Assembly (NCBI GenBank): GCA_907163345.1
Contig: CAJQUN010000023.1
Coordinates: 7,946,598 to 8,010,597, forward strand
Direction: 5' to 3'
DNA length: 64,000 nt
DNA from: Haberlea rhodopensis
Lineage: Eukaryota; Streptophyta; Magnoliopsida; Lamiales; Gesneriaceae
Within the stretch, counting starts at the first letter, position 1. The number at the start of each line of letters is the position of its first letter. The translations under genes were made by a program, and so were the position numbers. The notes below the pieces were generated by a model. It worked only from the letters and a program-made list of their open reading frames with translations. It ran no database searches and was not told the DNA's origin. Shown here in pieces: positions 1 through 10,826 of this stretch.

Positions 1-375
1 ATGCATTAAGGACATCTTAGAGTTCCGGTTGTTACGTGAGCTATTAGGATTACAGGCCAAAAAAAAAAAAAAAACTTCAAAAACTTAACAGTTACATTCC
101 CTTAACTGAATGCTAATATTTAGATTTATACTACTCCTAGAGTAGATACTAATCATAACATTCTTCCTATCCATCCTTGTGCTCCTTTAGCTCACTGTCT
201 CAACCCGACCCTTAGCCCTTCAGTCCAAAAGCGTACCTACAGGGACAACACATCATGAGCATAAACATCCTTACTTAACATCATACAAAAAACATAACAA
301 TAAATGCATGAAATCTTAGTTAAGTAAACTTGCTGGTTATTCGTTAACTTCTTTTTGTCGTCCCTGATTCACATT

Positions 376-596
376 CATGCATATGGGCATCTTACCCTAT
401 CGTATGTCATCTTACCATATGGGCATCTCACCCAATCATAAACATCGTATGGCATCTTACCATATGGGCATCTTACCCAATCATAACATCGTATGTCATC
501 TTACCATATCATAAACATCGTATGACATCTTACCATATGGGCATCTTACCCAATCATAAACATCGTATGTCATCTTACCATATCATAACATCGTAT
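376..596. repeat. Tandem repeat inside gypsy LTR (about 45-bp unit)
   Basis: Imperfect direct repeats built on 'catcttaccatatgggcat' and 'caatcataaacatcgtatg'. Full units are about 45 bp and shorter units of about 27 bp lack the 'gggcatcttaccca' half. The block lies in the LTR where the related LTRs at 24837 and 43975 carry a different short direct repeat (aagcggtatctcatc), so it is an element-specific expansion and not a satellite array. Confidence 0.8.
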
Positions 597-696
597 TACT
601 ATACAAATATCATATAAACATCATCATTTCATCGTAAATACTCATGCGATAAATGCATAGTCATAGTATAGAGGTGTGTTTTACCGTCCGATGCCC

Positions 697-713
697 GTAC
701 GTCTCTTACGTAC
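697..713. promoter_or_regulatory. GTACGT-N5-ACGTAC palindrome in gypsy LTR
   Basis: A perfect 6-bp inverted repeat with a 5-base spacer. The same palindrome is at the matching place in the other two LTRs of this superfamily (25158-25174 and 44299-44315), where the surrounding sequence has diverged more. ACGT cores are known plant bZIP targets. Function here is inference. Confidence 0.55.
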
Positions 714-879
714 CTTTCAAAAGGAGGAGGAGTCAACAGACTTTATCTCCTTGATTGTGCTGGTACCTGGGATGGTTCTACATAACCACAATATACCACA
801 TTAGATACCATATCATGAATCATTGTCAAAATTCTTCAAAATAATTCAATTAAAAAAAATTGCCAAGGTTCTGCCTCTC

Positions 880-1099
880 TCGATCGATCGGCACCCAAGT
901 CTCGATCGATCGAGACAACATGATAAACAGTGCCAACCTTCTGCCTCGCTCGATCGATCAAAATATTTTTACCGATCGATCGAGGAGCTTCACCGATCGA
1001 TCGGAAATTCCTTCGATCGATCGGCCCCTGAATTTCAAATCATGCTTTAAATCTTCTGCCTCGCTCGATCGATCGGGACCAAAATCTCGATCAATCAAG
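880..1099. repeat. Cluster of CGATCGATCG palindromes in gypsy LTR
   Basis: About eight near-perfect copies of the self-complementary motif CGATCGATCG lie within 220 bp. The corresponding interval of the other gypsy LTRs (25330-25478 and 44471-44600) is also packed with this motif, while the spacers between the copies are poorly conserved. Confidence 0.85.
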
Positions 1100-2343
1100 C
1101 ACTCTGAAAAATCAGGACTTCCCCAGATTTTCGAGCACCTCATTTCATAGCATCAAATCTACTTCATAACACATCATGCTTGTTCAAACAAACATGCTAG
1201 GAACTTCGTAAAACTTCCATGTAGGCACTTAAATCAAAGGTTTTTACAAAACCTAGCTAGCATGCATCATAACACCCTCATAAACTTAGATCTCATCCAA
1301 TCTTTACAGAAAACAGAGCATGCACCTCTTGCCCAGATTTTCGAGCACATACTTTCATTACTAGAAATCTAACACATAAAACATGTAACATGCTCGAGTA
1401 AACATGCTAGTAGCTACAAAATATTTCCATGTAAGTACTCATACCAAGGTTTCATCTAAACCTATACTAGCATGCATGAAGAATCACCCAACCAAACTGT
1501 TGAGCCTTAAACGCAGAGTTTAATGCTTAATTTTTCTCCGAATTATTTATGGGTTTTGATGATCAACAAAACTTGCATTTGTTGTACTAATATTTCTATT
1601 TAGTGTACATGGTTATATTGATAAATTGGTTGGGAAGAACAATGGAAGAGAACCCAAGTTATACAATAACATATGTGAGTTCATAGGACAAGCGGTGATT
1701 TTTTATCAAGGAATCTATTGAGCTTGGAAGAGAAGGAATGAGATCTATGAACAACCAAATTAAGTGTTCAAAATTTGTGGAATGATGTTGGAACAATTTC
1801 TTATGATGGGATGAAGACCCACAAACCAATGGTCCGTTGGTGGGCAAATTCGTATAGAAGCCAATTGGAGCGCAGTGCAATGTTTTGATTATATATCTTG
1901 GCTCGATACTCCGAATAATGTGAATCCAAAGAGGTTGGAAAGACAACTCAATATGCTAGATTTCATATTCAAACTTCTCAGTCCAATTCGGATTGCATCA
2001 TGGAGAAAAATGGCATGGAAGTCACAACAAGTGCAGATTGTAGCAAGGTTTGAGCGGCTGTAGAATTTTGGGCGTAACTTCTTCATACCTTAATGAAATG
2101 CAATGAAATGTTGTCCACACCTAGATAAGAGGAAGAGCTACAACTTTCATGTTTACCACTTTTCCCATAAATGAGCTTAAGATGGTCGAATAGTGCAAAG
2201 TTTGAGAGTGTTGAAATCTGGCAGATCACCTCAGGCGATCCGGGCCATCACCTCAGGCGATCCGAGCCATGCGTGCATGCTGCGCGCACCATCGACCCAG
2301 GCGATGGTACGCTGCGCGCCAGGCGATCCAGATCGCCCCAGGT

Positions 2344-2490
2344 AGGGCTGCTTACCGGTTGGAACCGGTCCGGTCCGGACCGCAACCGGACGGTTCCGGA
2401 CCCGTTATGGGCGGAACCGGTCCGGTTCTTTAAGGATCCGGATCGAACCGGTTCCGGTTTGGTTCGGATCCTTATCGGTTTTTCGTTTTT
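2344..2490. repeat. Left subterminal repeats of hAT
   Basis: Dense alternation of ccggtt/aaccgg/ggtccgg motifs over about 140 bp, mirrored at 5170-5375 on the other end. Clusters of short repeats next to the TIRs are the known transposase-binding zones of hAT elements. Binding here is inferred. Confidence 0.7.
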
Positions 2491-2640
2491 TTTTTTTTTT
2501 TAATGTTGTAAATGTTTCTTCAATGATGTTCATCACAAATTCAATATATTTCTTCTTCATTTCATAATATAGATGCATACAAATAATTGTAAAGACATGA
2601 CAATTGAAAATCTAAATAAAAAAATATTACAATTTAGTAC

Positions 2641-4875
2641 TTAGCAGTCTTCATAATTGATAAGTATTGTTTTGGCGTTCTCTTCTTCTTGCTCGGCATA
2701 ATGATTTACGGATTCGTCAACCGTCCCATCTCTTCTATTTTTACATTCTGCTTCAAACCAATCTTTAAGTAACGTGAGCATGCATAACGAATCAGCTGAT
2801 AGACTACTTCTGTAGCCTCCAATAATACGGCCGCTTGTTGAGAATGCCGATTCAGAATCGACGCTTGAAGCTTGTACAACATACACGTCTCTAGCCATTT
2901 TGGCTAAGATAGGGAATTGTGCTGCATTGGACTTCCACCATTGTAAGACGTAAAAGTTGTCTTCGGTTAGAAATTGATAATTCAGATAAATTTGCAACTC
3001 AGTCGACGTGCTAGTAGAAGGTCATTTTCCCTTAAGTTTTTTCCTGCCCAGCATTCTAAGCAAATTGATGCCCCCACCTTTAGATTGAGCTTGGGGTTGT
3101 TCTTCAACAGGCCTTTGTTGCGATGATTCACTTGCCTGTTGATTATAATACAATTGAAACATATTTTGGAGAGATTGCATTGTAGACGTCTTTTGATCGT
3201 CAACAACCTTCCCCAAAAATTTAGCATAATATTCAAAAAATATCTCAAATGAAGATAAACATTGACTAGAATCTAGCAATGTTGCGATGCAGTGCACGGG
3301 TGGGATTTGTTCCCAATACTTTATAAATTTAGTTTCCATTGCACTAACAAAAGCATGCAAGTCATAGTCATCTCTAAATTCTATAAATTTATCAAACATG
3401 TTAAATACTAAAGGAAGAAAATAAACGGAAGTTGGATAAGTAACACCAGAGAAACGTTCCGTCGCTTCTTTGAAAGTACCTAACAATGATACACAATTTT
3501 CAACAAATTCCCAATCCTCATTAGTCAAATAAATACTTTCATCGCTATCAGGCATTTGATATGAATTATAAAATGGAGTTAAAATATCTTTGTAAGGTAA
3601 CATAGCATTCAACATATTGTCCAACGAATTCCACCTAGTTTCTATTGGTGATGGAAAAAGAAGATGCTTTAAACCATTAGATAAACATAACTGTTTCCAA
3701 TCACGCTTAACACGGCTCGTGCGTAACCATTTAGCGCAGTATTTCATTTTGTCAATACATGCTGAGTGATTGTCCTCATAACCAACTTTAACAGTCAAAT
3801 TAATCACATGACATGCACATCTAACATGAAAAAAAATACCATCAAGCATTGGTTTAAGATAGGTCTTTAAATCACGCATCGCAGCATTGTTATTCGCAGC
3901 ATTGTCTAATGTGATTGAAAATACCTTATCCTGAATTCCATAATGTCTACAAGTGTTGAATACATATTTAGCAATTACATAACCAGTATGTGCACAGTCT
4001 AACTCATCTAAAGACAAAATCCTTTTTTGCATACACCAATTATCATCAATCCAATGACAAGTGACAACAAGATATGAATCAGAATTTACATTTGTCCAAA
4101 TATCAGTTGTTAAACTAACCCTACAAGGCAAACTAGAAAGATGTTGAAACAATGTATTTCTATATTCAACAAATACGTCCATACAGTTTCTTTTTAGTGT
4201 GTGCCTGGAAATATGTTTAAACATGGGTTGTATAGACGAAGCAAATTCAATAAAACCAGCACGTTCAGCTTGTATAAAAGGTAGTTCACATCTGATCACA
4301 TATCTAACAAGTGACCTACGATTAATTTCAGCAGTTAAAATAAAATTCGTGCCAGTAAGAACATTAATTTGTGCTTGTGTTGCTTCTCGACTTAATGGTT
4401 GTAATGTTGTCTCATCAAAATTATGTTTTTTTACTAAGTGTTTTTTAAATGTTCCGGTGCCTCCACTGGAACCACCAGCTTTATATGAATACTGGATCTT
4501 ACATTATTTACATATTGCAACAGATTCATTAGTACCTTCTTTTTGAGCGAGTTCAAAGTGATCACATATCTTACTTCTTTTGGCACGAGTAGGTTGTCTA
4601 CTCGCTGCTGTAGTGGCTCCGGATGACTCCACATGTTGTCTTTCTTGGGCTTGGGCAGCAACAGGTTCGGCAGGTTGTTGGGGTTGTTGTGGTTCGACAT
4701 TCATAGAAGAACCACCAACATTGAGGTCAGCAAAAAAATCATAACTTTCATTTAACTCAGGAATTGGCACATGCAAATTCATTGCAGAAGATGAACTCAG
4801 TGATAGACGACCCGGAACGACACCCCGACTACGACCCTGGCTACGATCAGCACCACTGCTAGATGAAGATGCCAT
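2641..4875 (-). pseudogene. hAT transposase (BED zinc finger, RICESLEEPER-like), two nonsense codons
   Basis: One reading frame from 4875 to 2641 (744 codons) carries the whole domain order of plant hAT transposases. It starts with a Ser/Gln-rich N-terminus, then a BED zinc finger, the DDE-type RNase H-like core (TTDIW near 4120, LDNAANN near 3905) and the C-terminal hAT dimerisation domain (SAFSTSGRII near 2830). The frame never shifts but is broken twice: TAA at 4504-4506, between the two cysteines of the zinc finger, and TGA at 3022-3024, just before the dimerisation domain. Such proteins bind the transposon ends and excise and insert the element. As written it would give fragments of about 123, 493 and 126 codons, so it is probably inactive, though only two substitutions away from open. 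Confidence 0.9.
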
Positions 4876-5169
4876 TATTATATAAGACTATAAGTAAATT
4901 GTAGATAGCACAATTGAGAGAAAAATATGAGAGTGAAGTATTTTTCGTTACAAGAATTGTTATGAAACAATACACAACACAACATCCCCTATTTATAGTT
5001 TTTTTTTTATTAAAAAAATTTTAAAAAAAAATAATAAATAGTTAATGTTGGCAACGGCTAAGAGCCGTTGCAACGTTAACAAATGTTAACGTTGAAGGCA
5101 ACGTTAACATTTTTTTAACGTTGCCTTCTTCTTTTTTTATTTTTATTTTTTATTATTTTTTTTTAAAAA

Positions 5170-5379
5170 CCTACCGGTTCCGATTCCGGAACCGGAACCA
5201 AACCGGTAGCACCGGAACCGGCGGTGCTACCGGTTTGGTTCTTCGGGACCGCCCCGGACCGGTTTCTAACCGGTTCCGGGGCGAAACAGAATCGTTAAGT
5301 CCGGTTCCGGTTTCGGATCGGACTTAACGGTCCGAATTCGGGCCGGGTCCGGTTTGACCCGGCCCGGTAAGCACCCCTA
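5170..5379. repeat. Right subterminal repeats of hAT
   Basis: About 200 bp of repeated accggttcc/ggaaccgg units ending in the right TIR, arranged inversely to the left subterminal zone. Between this block and the transposase start (4875) is AT-rich sequence with a tttatagttt stretch near 4995 and an ggcaacgttaac repeat near 5040-5125. Confidence 0.7.
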
Positions 5380-5721
5380 GCCCCAGGCGATGGCATGGTC
5401 GCCCCAGGCGATGCTCTATCTTTGATATAATGCTATCATGATCTTAATAAATTTATCAAATGATGATTTGAGAATTCTAATGTTTGTTGGGCACAAGTGC
5501 ATGAAATCTTGGTAGAACATATGCACATTTTGCAACATTTAGAATTTATTGTTGATTGCCTTAAACGCATGTTTGTTTGGTCCTCTCAATGATTTAATCT
5601 TAGGCTTGTTATGCTTATTACATGCTTGATGAGGAACATGTGTAAAATTGTTAAAATATGGCTATGTGGCAACATATAATTGAGCTATGTTTATTTAAAT
5701 TTTATACTTTTTGATTATCAC

Positions 5722-5948
5722 AAAAAGGGGGAGACTTTTGTGATAAACTTGAAACTTAAAACATGCATAGTTTGAGGGGGAGAGCTTGTGTATGCATGGT
5801 TTGAGGGGGAGAGTTGTTCGTTTAATGCTTTACTTGGTAATCTTGTATGTGCTATGCAATTGTTAACGGGGAGTCATGTTTACTCACATTTCATGCATAT
5901 TACATATTCAAGTTTATCAAGTTTTGTGATCATCAAAAAGGGGGAGAT
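5722..5948 (+). promoter_or_regulatory. Multiple polypurine tracts before the 3' LTR
   Basis: Purine runs AAAAAGGGGGAGAC (5722-5735), GAGGGGGAGAG (5774-5784 and 5803-5813) and AAAAAGGGGGAGAT (5935-5948) precede the 3' LTR, the last directly. Polypurine tracts prime plus-strand DNA synthesis. Several copies in a row are typical of Sirevirus copia elements. The same layout, on the opposite strand, is seen near 29270 and 29720. Confidence 0.75.
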
Positions 5949-6675
5949 TGTTGAGCCTTAAACGCATTGTTGAGTTTAATGCTTAATTTATCTCCGAATT
6001 ATTTATGGGTTTTGATGATCAACAAAACTTGCATTTGTTGTACTAATATGTCTACTTAGTGTACATGGTTAGATTGATAAATTGGTTGAGAAGACCAATG
6101 GAAGAGAACCCAAGTTATATAATAACATATGTGAGTTCATAGGACAAGCGGTGATTTTTTATCAAGGAATTTATTGAGCTTGGAAGAGAAGGAATGAGAT
6201 CTATGAACAACCAAATTAAGTGTTCAACATTTGTGGAATGATGTTGGAACAATTTCTTATGATGAGATGAAGACCCACAAACCAATGGTCCGTTGGTGGG
6301 CAAATTCGTATAGAAGCCAATTGGAGCGCAGTGCAATGTTTTGATTATATCTCTTGGCTCGATACTCCAAATAATGTGAATCAAAGAGGTTGGAAAGCCA
6401 ACTCAATATTCTAGATTTCATATTCAAACATCTCAGTCCAATTCAGATTGCATCATGGAGCAAAATGGCATGGAAGTCGTAACAAGTGCAGATTGTAGCA
6501 AGGTTTGAGCGGCTGTAGAATTTTGGGCGTAACTTCTTCATACCTTAATGAAATGCAATGAAATGTTGTCCACACCTAGATAAGAGGAATAGCTACAACT
6601 TTCATGTTTACCACTTTTCCCATAAATGAGCTTAAGATGGTCGAATAGTGCAAAGTTTGAGAGTGTTGAAATCTG

Positions 6676-6960
6676 GCAGATCACCTCAGGCGATCCAGGC
6701 CATCACCTCAGGCGATCCGAGCCATGCATGCACGCTGAGCGCACCATCGACCCAGGCGATGGCACGCTGCGCGCCAGGCGATCCAGATCGCCCCAGGCGA
6801 TGGCATGGTCGCCCCAGGCGATCCAGAATTGATCCTACAGTAAATTTTCAACGGGCGATCGCCCGAGGCGATGGGGACATCGCCTGAGGCGATCTGGGCC
6901 AGATTTGAACGTTAGAACGTGGTGATGGAGATCGCCCGAGGCGATGTCTGAGGCGATCAA
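6676..6960. repeat. GGCGATC/GATCGCC inverted-repeat cluster upstream of TATA
   Basis: About fourteen copies of aggcgat or its complement, many arranged as GATCGCC(C/T)GAGGCGAT palindromes, end about 60 bp upstream of the TATA box. CpG-rich palindromic repeats in this position are known from Sirevirus LTRs. The hAT insertion hit the same cluster in the 5' LTR. Confidence 0.75.
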
Positions 6961-7019
6961 GGAGTAATTTCAGCCTTATGTGTAGCAACGGCTAGTAGGA
7001 GCCTAGGGGCCTCCTACAC

Positions 7020-7026
7020 TATAAAT
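7020..7026 (+). promoter_or_regulatory. LTR TATA box (TATAAAT)
   Basis: TATAAAT follows a GC-rich palindrome (gagcctaggggcctc) and the GATCGCC cluster, at the usual U3/R position of the LTR. It sits 1071 bp into the 1770-bp LTR. Confidence 0.5.
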
Positions 7027-7324
7027 ATTGATGCTTTGGAGCATTTTGAAGACAAGAAACAAGCCTACAAACTTCTACAAAGCTTTGATCATTCAAATTT
7101 CATATTGCTTTGCAATCTCCATACATTGTTGTTGTATTGGAGTTTGTAATTCAGTCTTTTTGTTAGAGTCTTGTTGTCTTCGTGTGAGTACACCGTGAAG
7201 GTATTTTGTTGAGTTTATTGTAAAGGTCCTCTAACACCAAAGCAAGTTGGAAATTGTAAAGTCGTCAACTAGTTAAGTTTGTGCATGTGTTGTGGCTATC
7301 CTTGGAGCCCTTCAGGCCAAGAAG

Positions 7325-7412
7325 ACTCGTGAAGAGTGTTGGTAGCTCGTGAAGAGCTTTGTGTACTCGTGAAGAGTAGTGTGCTCAGGAAGAGCTTTGT
7401 AAACTCGGGAAG
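7325..7412 (+). repeat. Direct repeats of ctcgtgaagagt in LTR R/U5
   Basis: Five imperfect copies of 'actcgtgaagagtgt' in 90 bp, flanked by two copies of 'ttggagccc(t)tcaggccaag' (near 7300 and 7431). They lie downstream of the TATA box and so would be transcribed. Confidence 0.65.
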
Positions 7413-8374
7413 AGTTGTTGTGTGGCTAACTTGGAGCCCTCAAGGCCAAGATCTTTTGTTCTAGTGGAACCTCGGTTGGAGGTTATCTAAGCGGGAAGAG
7501 GAGACGTAGGCGATTCATCGCCGAACTTCTATAACAAATATCCTTGTCATTTACAGCTTTATTTCATTACGCATTTATTTATTTGTTAACTTCTTATTTC
7601 TTTTATTTATCTATTGACATAAGGCTTCCGCAAGCGCAAACTCTTTTATTTTTGCAAACTCATTAAAAAGCTAAAGTAGTCAAGGAATCTCATTCACCCC
7701 CCCTCTTCGATTCCAACACAAACTTGAACCCAACCAAAAAAACTGAAAACAGAGTACCCATCCTTACCCCTCTTCTTGTTCCTCTTTTTGCAAGGACTTT
7801 TGAACACTTTTACCAAACTTCTCCTTGCCTTAATGCAGCTTATTCTGGGACGAAAATGGGGGTTGAGGAGAGAAGGAGGAGAAGGAGGAGAAGGAAGGTG
7901 GAAGAGAGTTGATTGCAAGACCAAGTGGAAGCATGGGTTGGACAAGTGGGAAGAGGTATGGGTTGCCAAGTGGGAGGAGAGGTGGCCGGGTGATTGGGGG
8001 TGGGGTGGTGTGGTTGGGGTGCCATGTGGTGTTTAATTGTGCCCCGGTATTTAGCACGATGTATTAAAATATCCTCACTCGATATTTTATAACTTACTTA
8101 ATTAATACATCCCTTAAAACACCCAACACGCCCCCCAAATCATATCATCATAACATAATCATAACCCCCAATTTATGCACCACAATCCTCAACCAAAACA
8201 TAATCATATATGTTAACACATAAACCTATGACCATTTCGGGGGTATTACATTACTCCACTACTTATAAGATTTCGTCCTCGAAATCCACATGCATTCACT
8301 ATATCGAAACTTAAACATAAAAACATACCAGAGAATAGTTCCGGATAGTGCTGCACCATATGCCGTTCCATCTC

Positions 8375-10540
8375 CTACGTAGCCTCCTCGACGCCCCGAC
8401 GATCCCACTGAACTTTGACCATCGGTATAATCTTACTTCTTAATCTGCGATCCTCTAGATCCAAAATTCTGATCGGTCTTTCTACGTAGGATACATCTGA
8501 ACCCAACTGCACTTCCGCAGGCTGTAAGACATGAGACGGGTCTGGCTCATACTTCTGTAACATAGAGACATGGAAACCATCAAGTATGCCAGATAAAGAT
8601 GGCGGTAGAGCCAAACGGTAGGCCAATGTACCGATACGCTGTAATACTTCATATGGCCCAACATACCTCGGAGATAACTTTCCCTGCATACCAAACCGAA
8701 CCACACCCCTGAAGGGCGAGTTCTTTAAGAAGACCTTGTCTCCTAACTGAAATTCTAGAGGTCGTCGCCGCTTATTGGCATAGGCTGCTTGCCTATCCTG
8801 GGCCGCTTTCATCTTTTGGCGTATCAACTTAATCTTGTCTTCCATATCCTTGATCATATCCGGTCCTCCGACCGCTTTACTAGTCAAGTCCTCCAAATAC
8901 AGTGGTGACCTACATCGTGGTCCGTACAGAGCTTCAAAAGGAGCAATTTGATTGCTCGCCTGATAACTGTTATTATAGGAGAACTCCACCAGTGCCAGTG
9001 AATCCTGCCACGGAGTATCAAACTCCAACACACATGCCCTCAACATGTCCTCGAGCGTCTGAATGGTACGCTCCGTCTGGCCATCTGTCTGAGGGTGATA
9101 ACCTGTACTCAGTCTCACTTCTGTGCCCAAAGCTGTCTGGAGACCCTCCCAGAAATGTGAAGTAAACCTTGGGTCTCTGTCAGACACAATCGAGACTGGA
9201 ATGCCATGTAACTTAACCATATCCCGTATATACATCTGAGCCATCTTCAAGTATGTAAAGGACATACAATAAGGGATGAAATGAGCTACCTTCGTTAGCC
9301 TATCTACGATCACCCAGATCGCATCAAATCCTGAGGCCGTCCTTGGCAAGTGGGTCACAAAGTCCATATAGATATGCTCCCACTTCCATTCGGGTACCTC
9401 TAAGCTCTTCAGCTCGCCACCAGGCCTCTGTCTCTCTGCCTTTACCTGCTGGCAGATCAAACATCTTTTAACAAAAGTTATAACATCACGCTTCATGCGT
9501 CTCCACCAGAATTGACCGCATAGGTCCTTGTACATTTTTCTTCCTCCAGGGTGGATACTGAACCGACTACTGTGAGCTCGCTCCAATATTCCTCTACGCA
9601 ACTCTGGTGTATCTGGGACTACCCATCGGTTGCCCAGTCTCAAGGAATCATCCTCAGCCACTCTGAACTTTGATGGCTGACCCTGAAGTACCAATGATGT
9701 CCACCTCTGAACCTCATCATCCGACCTCTGGGCCTTCCTGATCTCCTCAAATATATCTGGCTCTGCCAATAAGGTCGACACTCGCACAGGCAACGTGTCC
9801 ACATCGAAATCATAGCCCAGATGGCAGTAAGAAGTCATCAAAGCCGACAAACACATAGCATCCTCAGCAGTACTCTTCACCTTCCAACTTAAGGCGTCTG
9901 CTATCAAGTTCGCTTTACCAGGATGGTACTCAATCTCACAGTCATAGTCCTTGAGTAAATCCATCCACCTTCTTTGCCGCATATTTAACTGTGCCTGAGT
10001 GAATAAGAACTTCAGGCTCTTATGGTCCGTATATATAGTGAAAGACGTACCATACAAGTAATGCCTCCAAATCATCAAGGCAAAAATGATGGCCGCCAGT
10101 TCCAAATCATGCACTGGGTACCTAGCCTCACGTGGCTTCAACTGCCTCGATGCATAAGCTACCACATGCTTATCTTGCATCAATACGCAGCCCAAACCTT
10201 GCAGTGACGCATCCGTATACAAGGCGAACCTTTTATTCTCAGACGGAATCACCAATACAGGTGCCGTAGTCAAATGACGCTTCAGTTCTTGGAAGCTTTC
10301 CTCACAAGCTTCGGACCAATAGAACGGTACTCCTTTCTGAGTCAGCTGTGTCAGGGGTTTGACAATATTTGAAAAACCCTCGACGAAACGTCGGTAATAC
10401 CCTGCCAAACCCAGAAAGCTCCGTATCTCAGGTACAGAAGTGGGTGCAGCCCACTCCATCACAGCTTCAATTTTCCTGGGATCCACAGATATCCCACTGC
10501 TAGATATGACATGGCCTAAGATTACCACGCTGCTCAACCA
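8375..10540 (-). pseudogene. Ty3/gypsy pol: RT end, RNase H, integrase, chromodomain
   Basis: The reading frame from 10540 down carries the C-terminal part of reverse transcriptase (FLGLAGYYRRFVEGF), RNase H (LYTDASLQGLGCVL), the HHCC integrase finger (CLICQQVKAE) and the integrase core. The catalytic Asp/Asp/Glu are in YMDFVTHLP, SIVSDRDPRFTS and TDGQTERTIQ. After these come the GPY/F module (YVGPYEVLQ) and a chromodomain (YVERPIRILD...VKVQW), which marks it as a chromovirus. A TAG at 8375-8377 cuts the chromodomain tail at the position of a Trp in the sister element (near 26757). Protease, gag and most of RT are missing: the frame runs at 10540-10545 into copia gag. Not functional. Confidence 0.9.
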
Positions 10541-10790
10541 GATATCCTTGGCTACATTGTCCAGATTTGCCTTTTTCATTTCATCATTGGTCCAGGATGC
10601 TCTGTCATTCTCAACCATAATGGCCGATGTTGTGTTGACCTTCATGATCGTCATTGGTCCATCAGTGATGACGAACCACATGTATCATCTTGAGCACTTA
10701 GATGTGCTTGCATCCTAATTCTCCAGTCATCATATTCATCTTTCTTGAACAACAGGATCTTGCTGAATGAGGCCATCGATTTTTTAGAGT
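10540..10790 (-). pseudogene. Sirevirus (copia) gag N-terminal fragment fused to gypsy RT
   Basis: The first 47 residues of the frame that starts at 10681 (MWFVITDGP...NVAKDI) match residues about 42-92 of the intact copia gag at 38618. The 5' part, 10682-10790, is shifted one frame but still reads FKKDEYDDWRIRMQAHLSAQ, like the intact copy. The junction with gypsy RT (WLSSVVILGHV) lies at 10540-10545 and is in frame. A deletion has removed the rest of the copia element together with the 5' part of the gypsy element. Confidence 0.85.
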
Positions 10791-10812
10791 TTCTCACAAT
10801 CGAGAAGACCTT

Positions 10813-10824
10813 GCTCTGATACCA
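10813..10824 (-). promoter_or_regulatory. tRNA-iMet primer binding site of the copia fragment
   Basis: The minus strand reads TGGTATCAGAGC directly inside the LTR edge at 10827. This is complementary to the 3' end of initiator-Met tRNA, the usual primer for plant copia elements. Confidence 0.85.
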
Positions 10825-10826
10825 CT

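Larger units (their letters stand above)
2343..5379 (-). mobile_element. hAT-superfamily DNA transposon
   Basis: A 3037-bp element with 14-bp terminal inverted repeats (TAGGGCTGCTTACC at the left; the right end reads as TAGGGGTGCTTACC on the other strand, one mismatch). It is flanked by an exact 8-bp target duplication GCCCCAGG (2335-2342 and 5380-5387), the hallmark size for hAT. The empty site can be seen in the sister LTR near 6790. Subterminal zones are rich in ggaaccggt/accggttcc repeats. It encodes a single transposase on the minus strand with two in-frame stops. Confidence 0.95.
1498..5412 (+). repeat. 5' LTR of the Sirevirus-like relic, truncated and split by hAT
   Basis: 1498-2342 and 5388-5412 together match the first 870 or so bases of the 3' LTR at 5949. 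The match ends after 'ccccaggcgat' at 5412, so the promoter-proximal and U5 half of this LTR and almost all of the interior have been deleted. The deletion joins LTR sequence directly to the 3' untranslated region. Confidence 0.85.
1498..7718 (+). mobile_element. Sirevirus-like LTR retrotransposon relic with gutted interior
   Basis: It is bounded by TG...CA and by an exact 5-bp target duplication CAAAC at 1493-1497 and 7719-7723. It has a truncated 5' LTR (1498-5412 including a hAT insertion) and a complete 3' LTR (5949-7718). Between them only 536 bp of interior remain (5413-5948), with no coding capacity. Several polypurine tracts upstream of the 3' LTR fix the orientation as plus and match the multiple-PPT signature known for Sirevirus copia elements. 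The gag and pol genes are gone, so the clade rests on this non-coding signature only. Confidence 0.8.
5949..7718 (+). repeat. 3' LTR of the Sirevirus-like relic
   Basis: A 1770-bp repeat from TGTTGAGCC to CCAACA. It contains a cluster of GATCGCC/GGCGATC units (6676-6960), a TATA box, and a U5-side block of direct repeats. It is the only complete LTR of this family in the window, because its partner is truncated at 5412. Confidence 0.85.
1..8250 (-). mobile_element. 3' LTR of a Ty3/gypsy (chromovirus, Tekay/Del-like) element, interrupted
   Basis: The sequence 1-1497 plus 7724-8250 is collinear with the two LTRs at 22788 and 43433. Shared landmarks are the poly-A-flanked start, the 'accccgaccct' area, the GTACGT...ACGTAC palindrome, the CGATCGATCG cluster, the GA-rich block and the terminal 'cggggatattaca'-type end. 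The window opens roughly 70 bases inside the LTR, so its outer edge is not visible. The end at 8250 abuts the purine-rich complement of 'ttactccactac', the expected polypurine tract for a minus-strand element. The interruption at 1498-7718 is bounded by the 5-bp duplication CAAAC. Family is inferred from homology with the pol downstream (8375-10540). Confidence 0.85.

Noticed and set aside
376..596. Possible CRISPR-like or satellite array
   Set aside because: Units are adjacent and of variable length with no unique spacers, inside a eukaryotic LTR; it is a local tandem expansion.
7694..8057. Several overlapping short ORFs near 7.7-8.0 kb
   Set aside because: They fall in the GA-rich part of the gypsy LTR and equivalent frames appear at 26170 and 45291 in the other LTRs.
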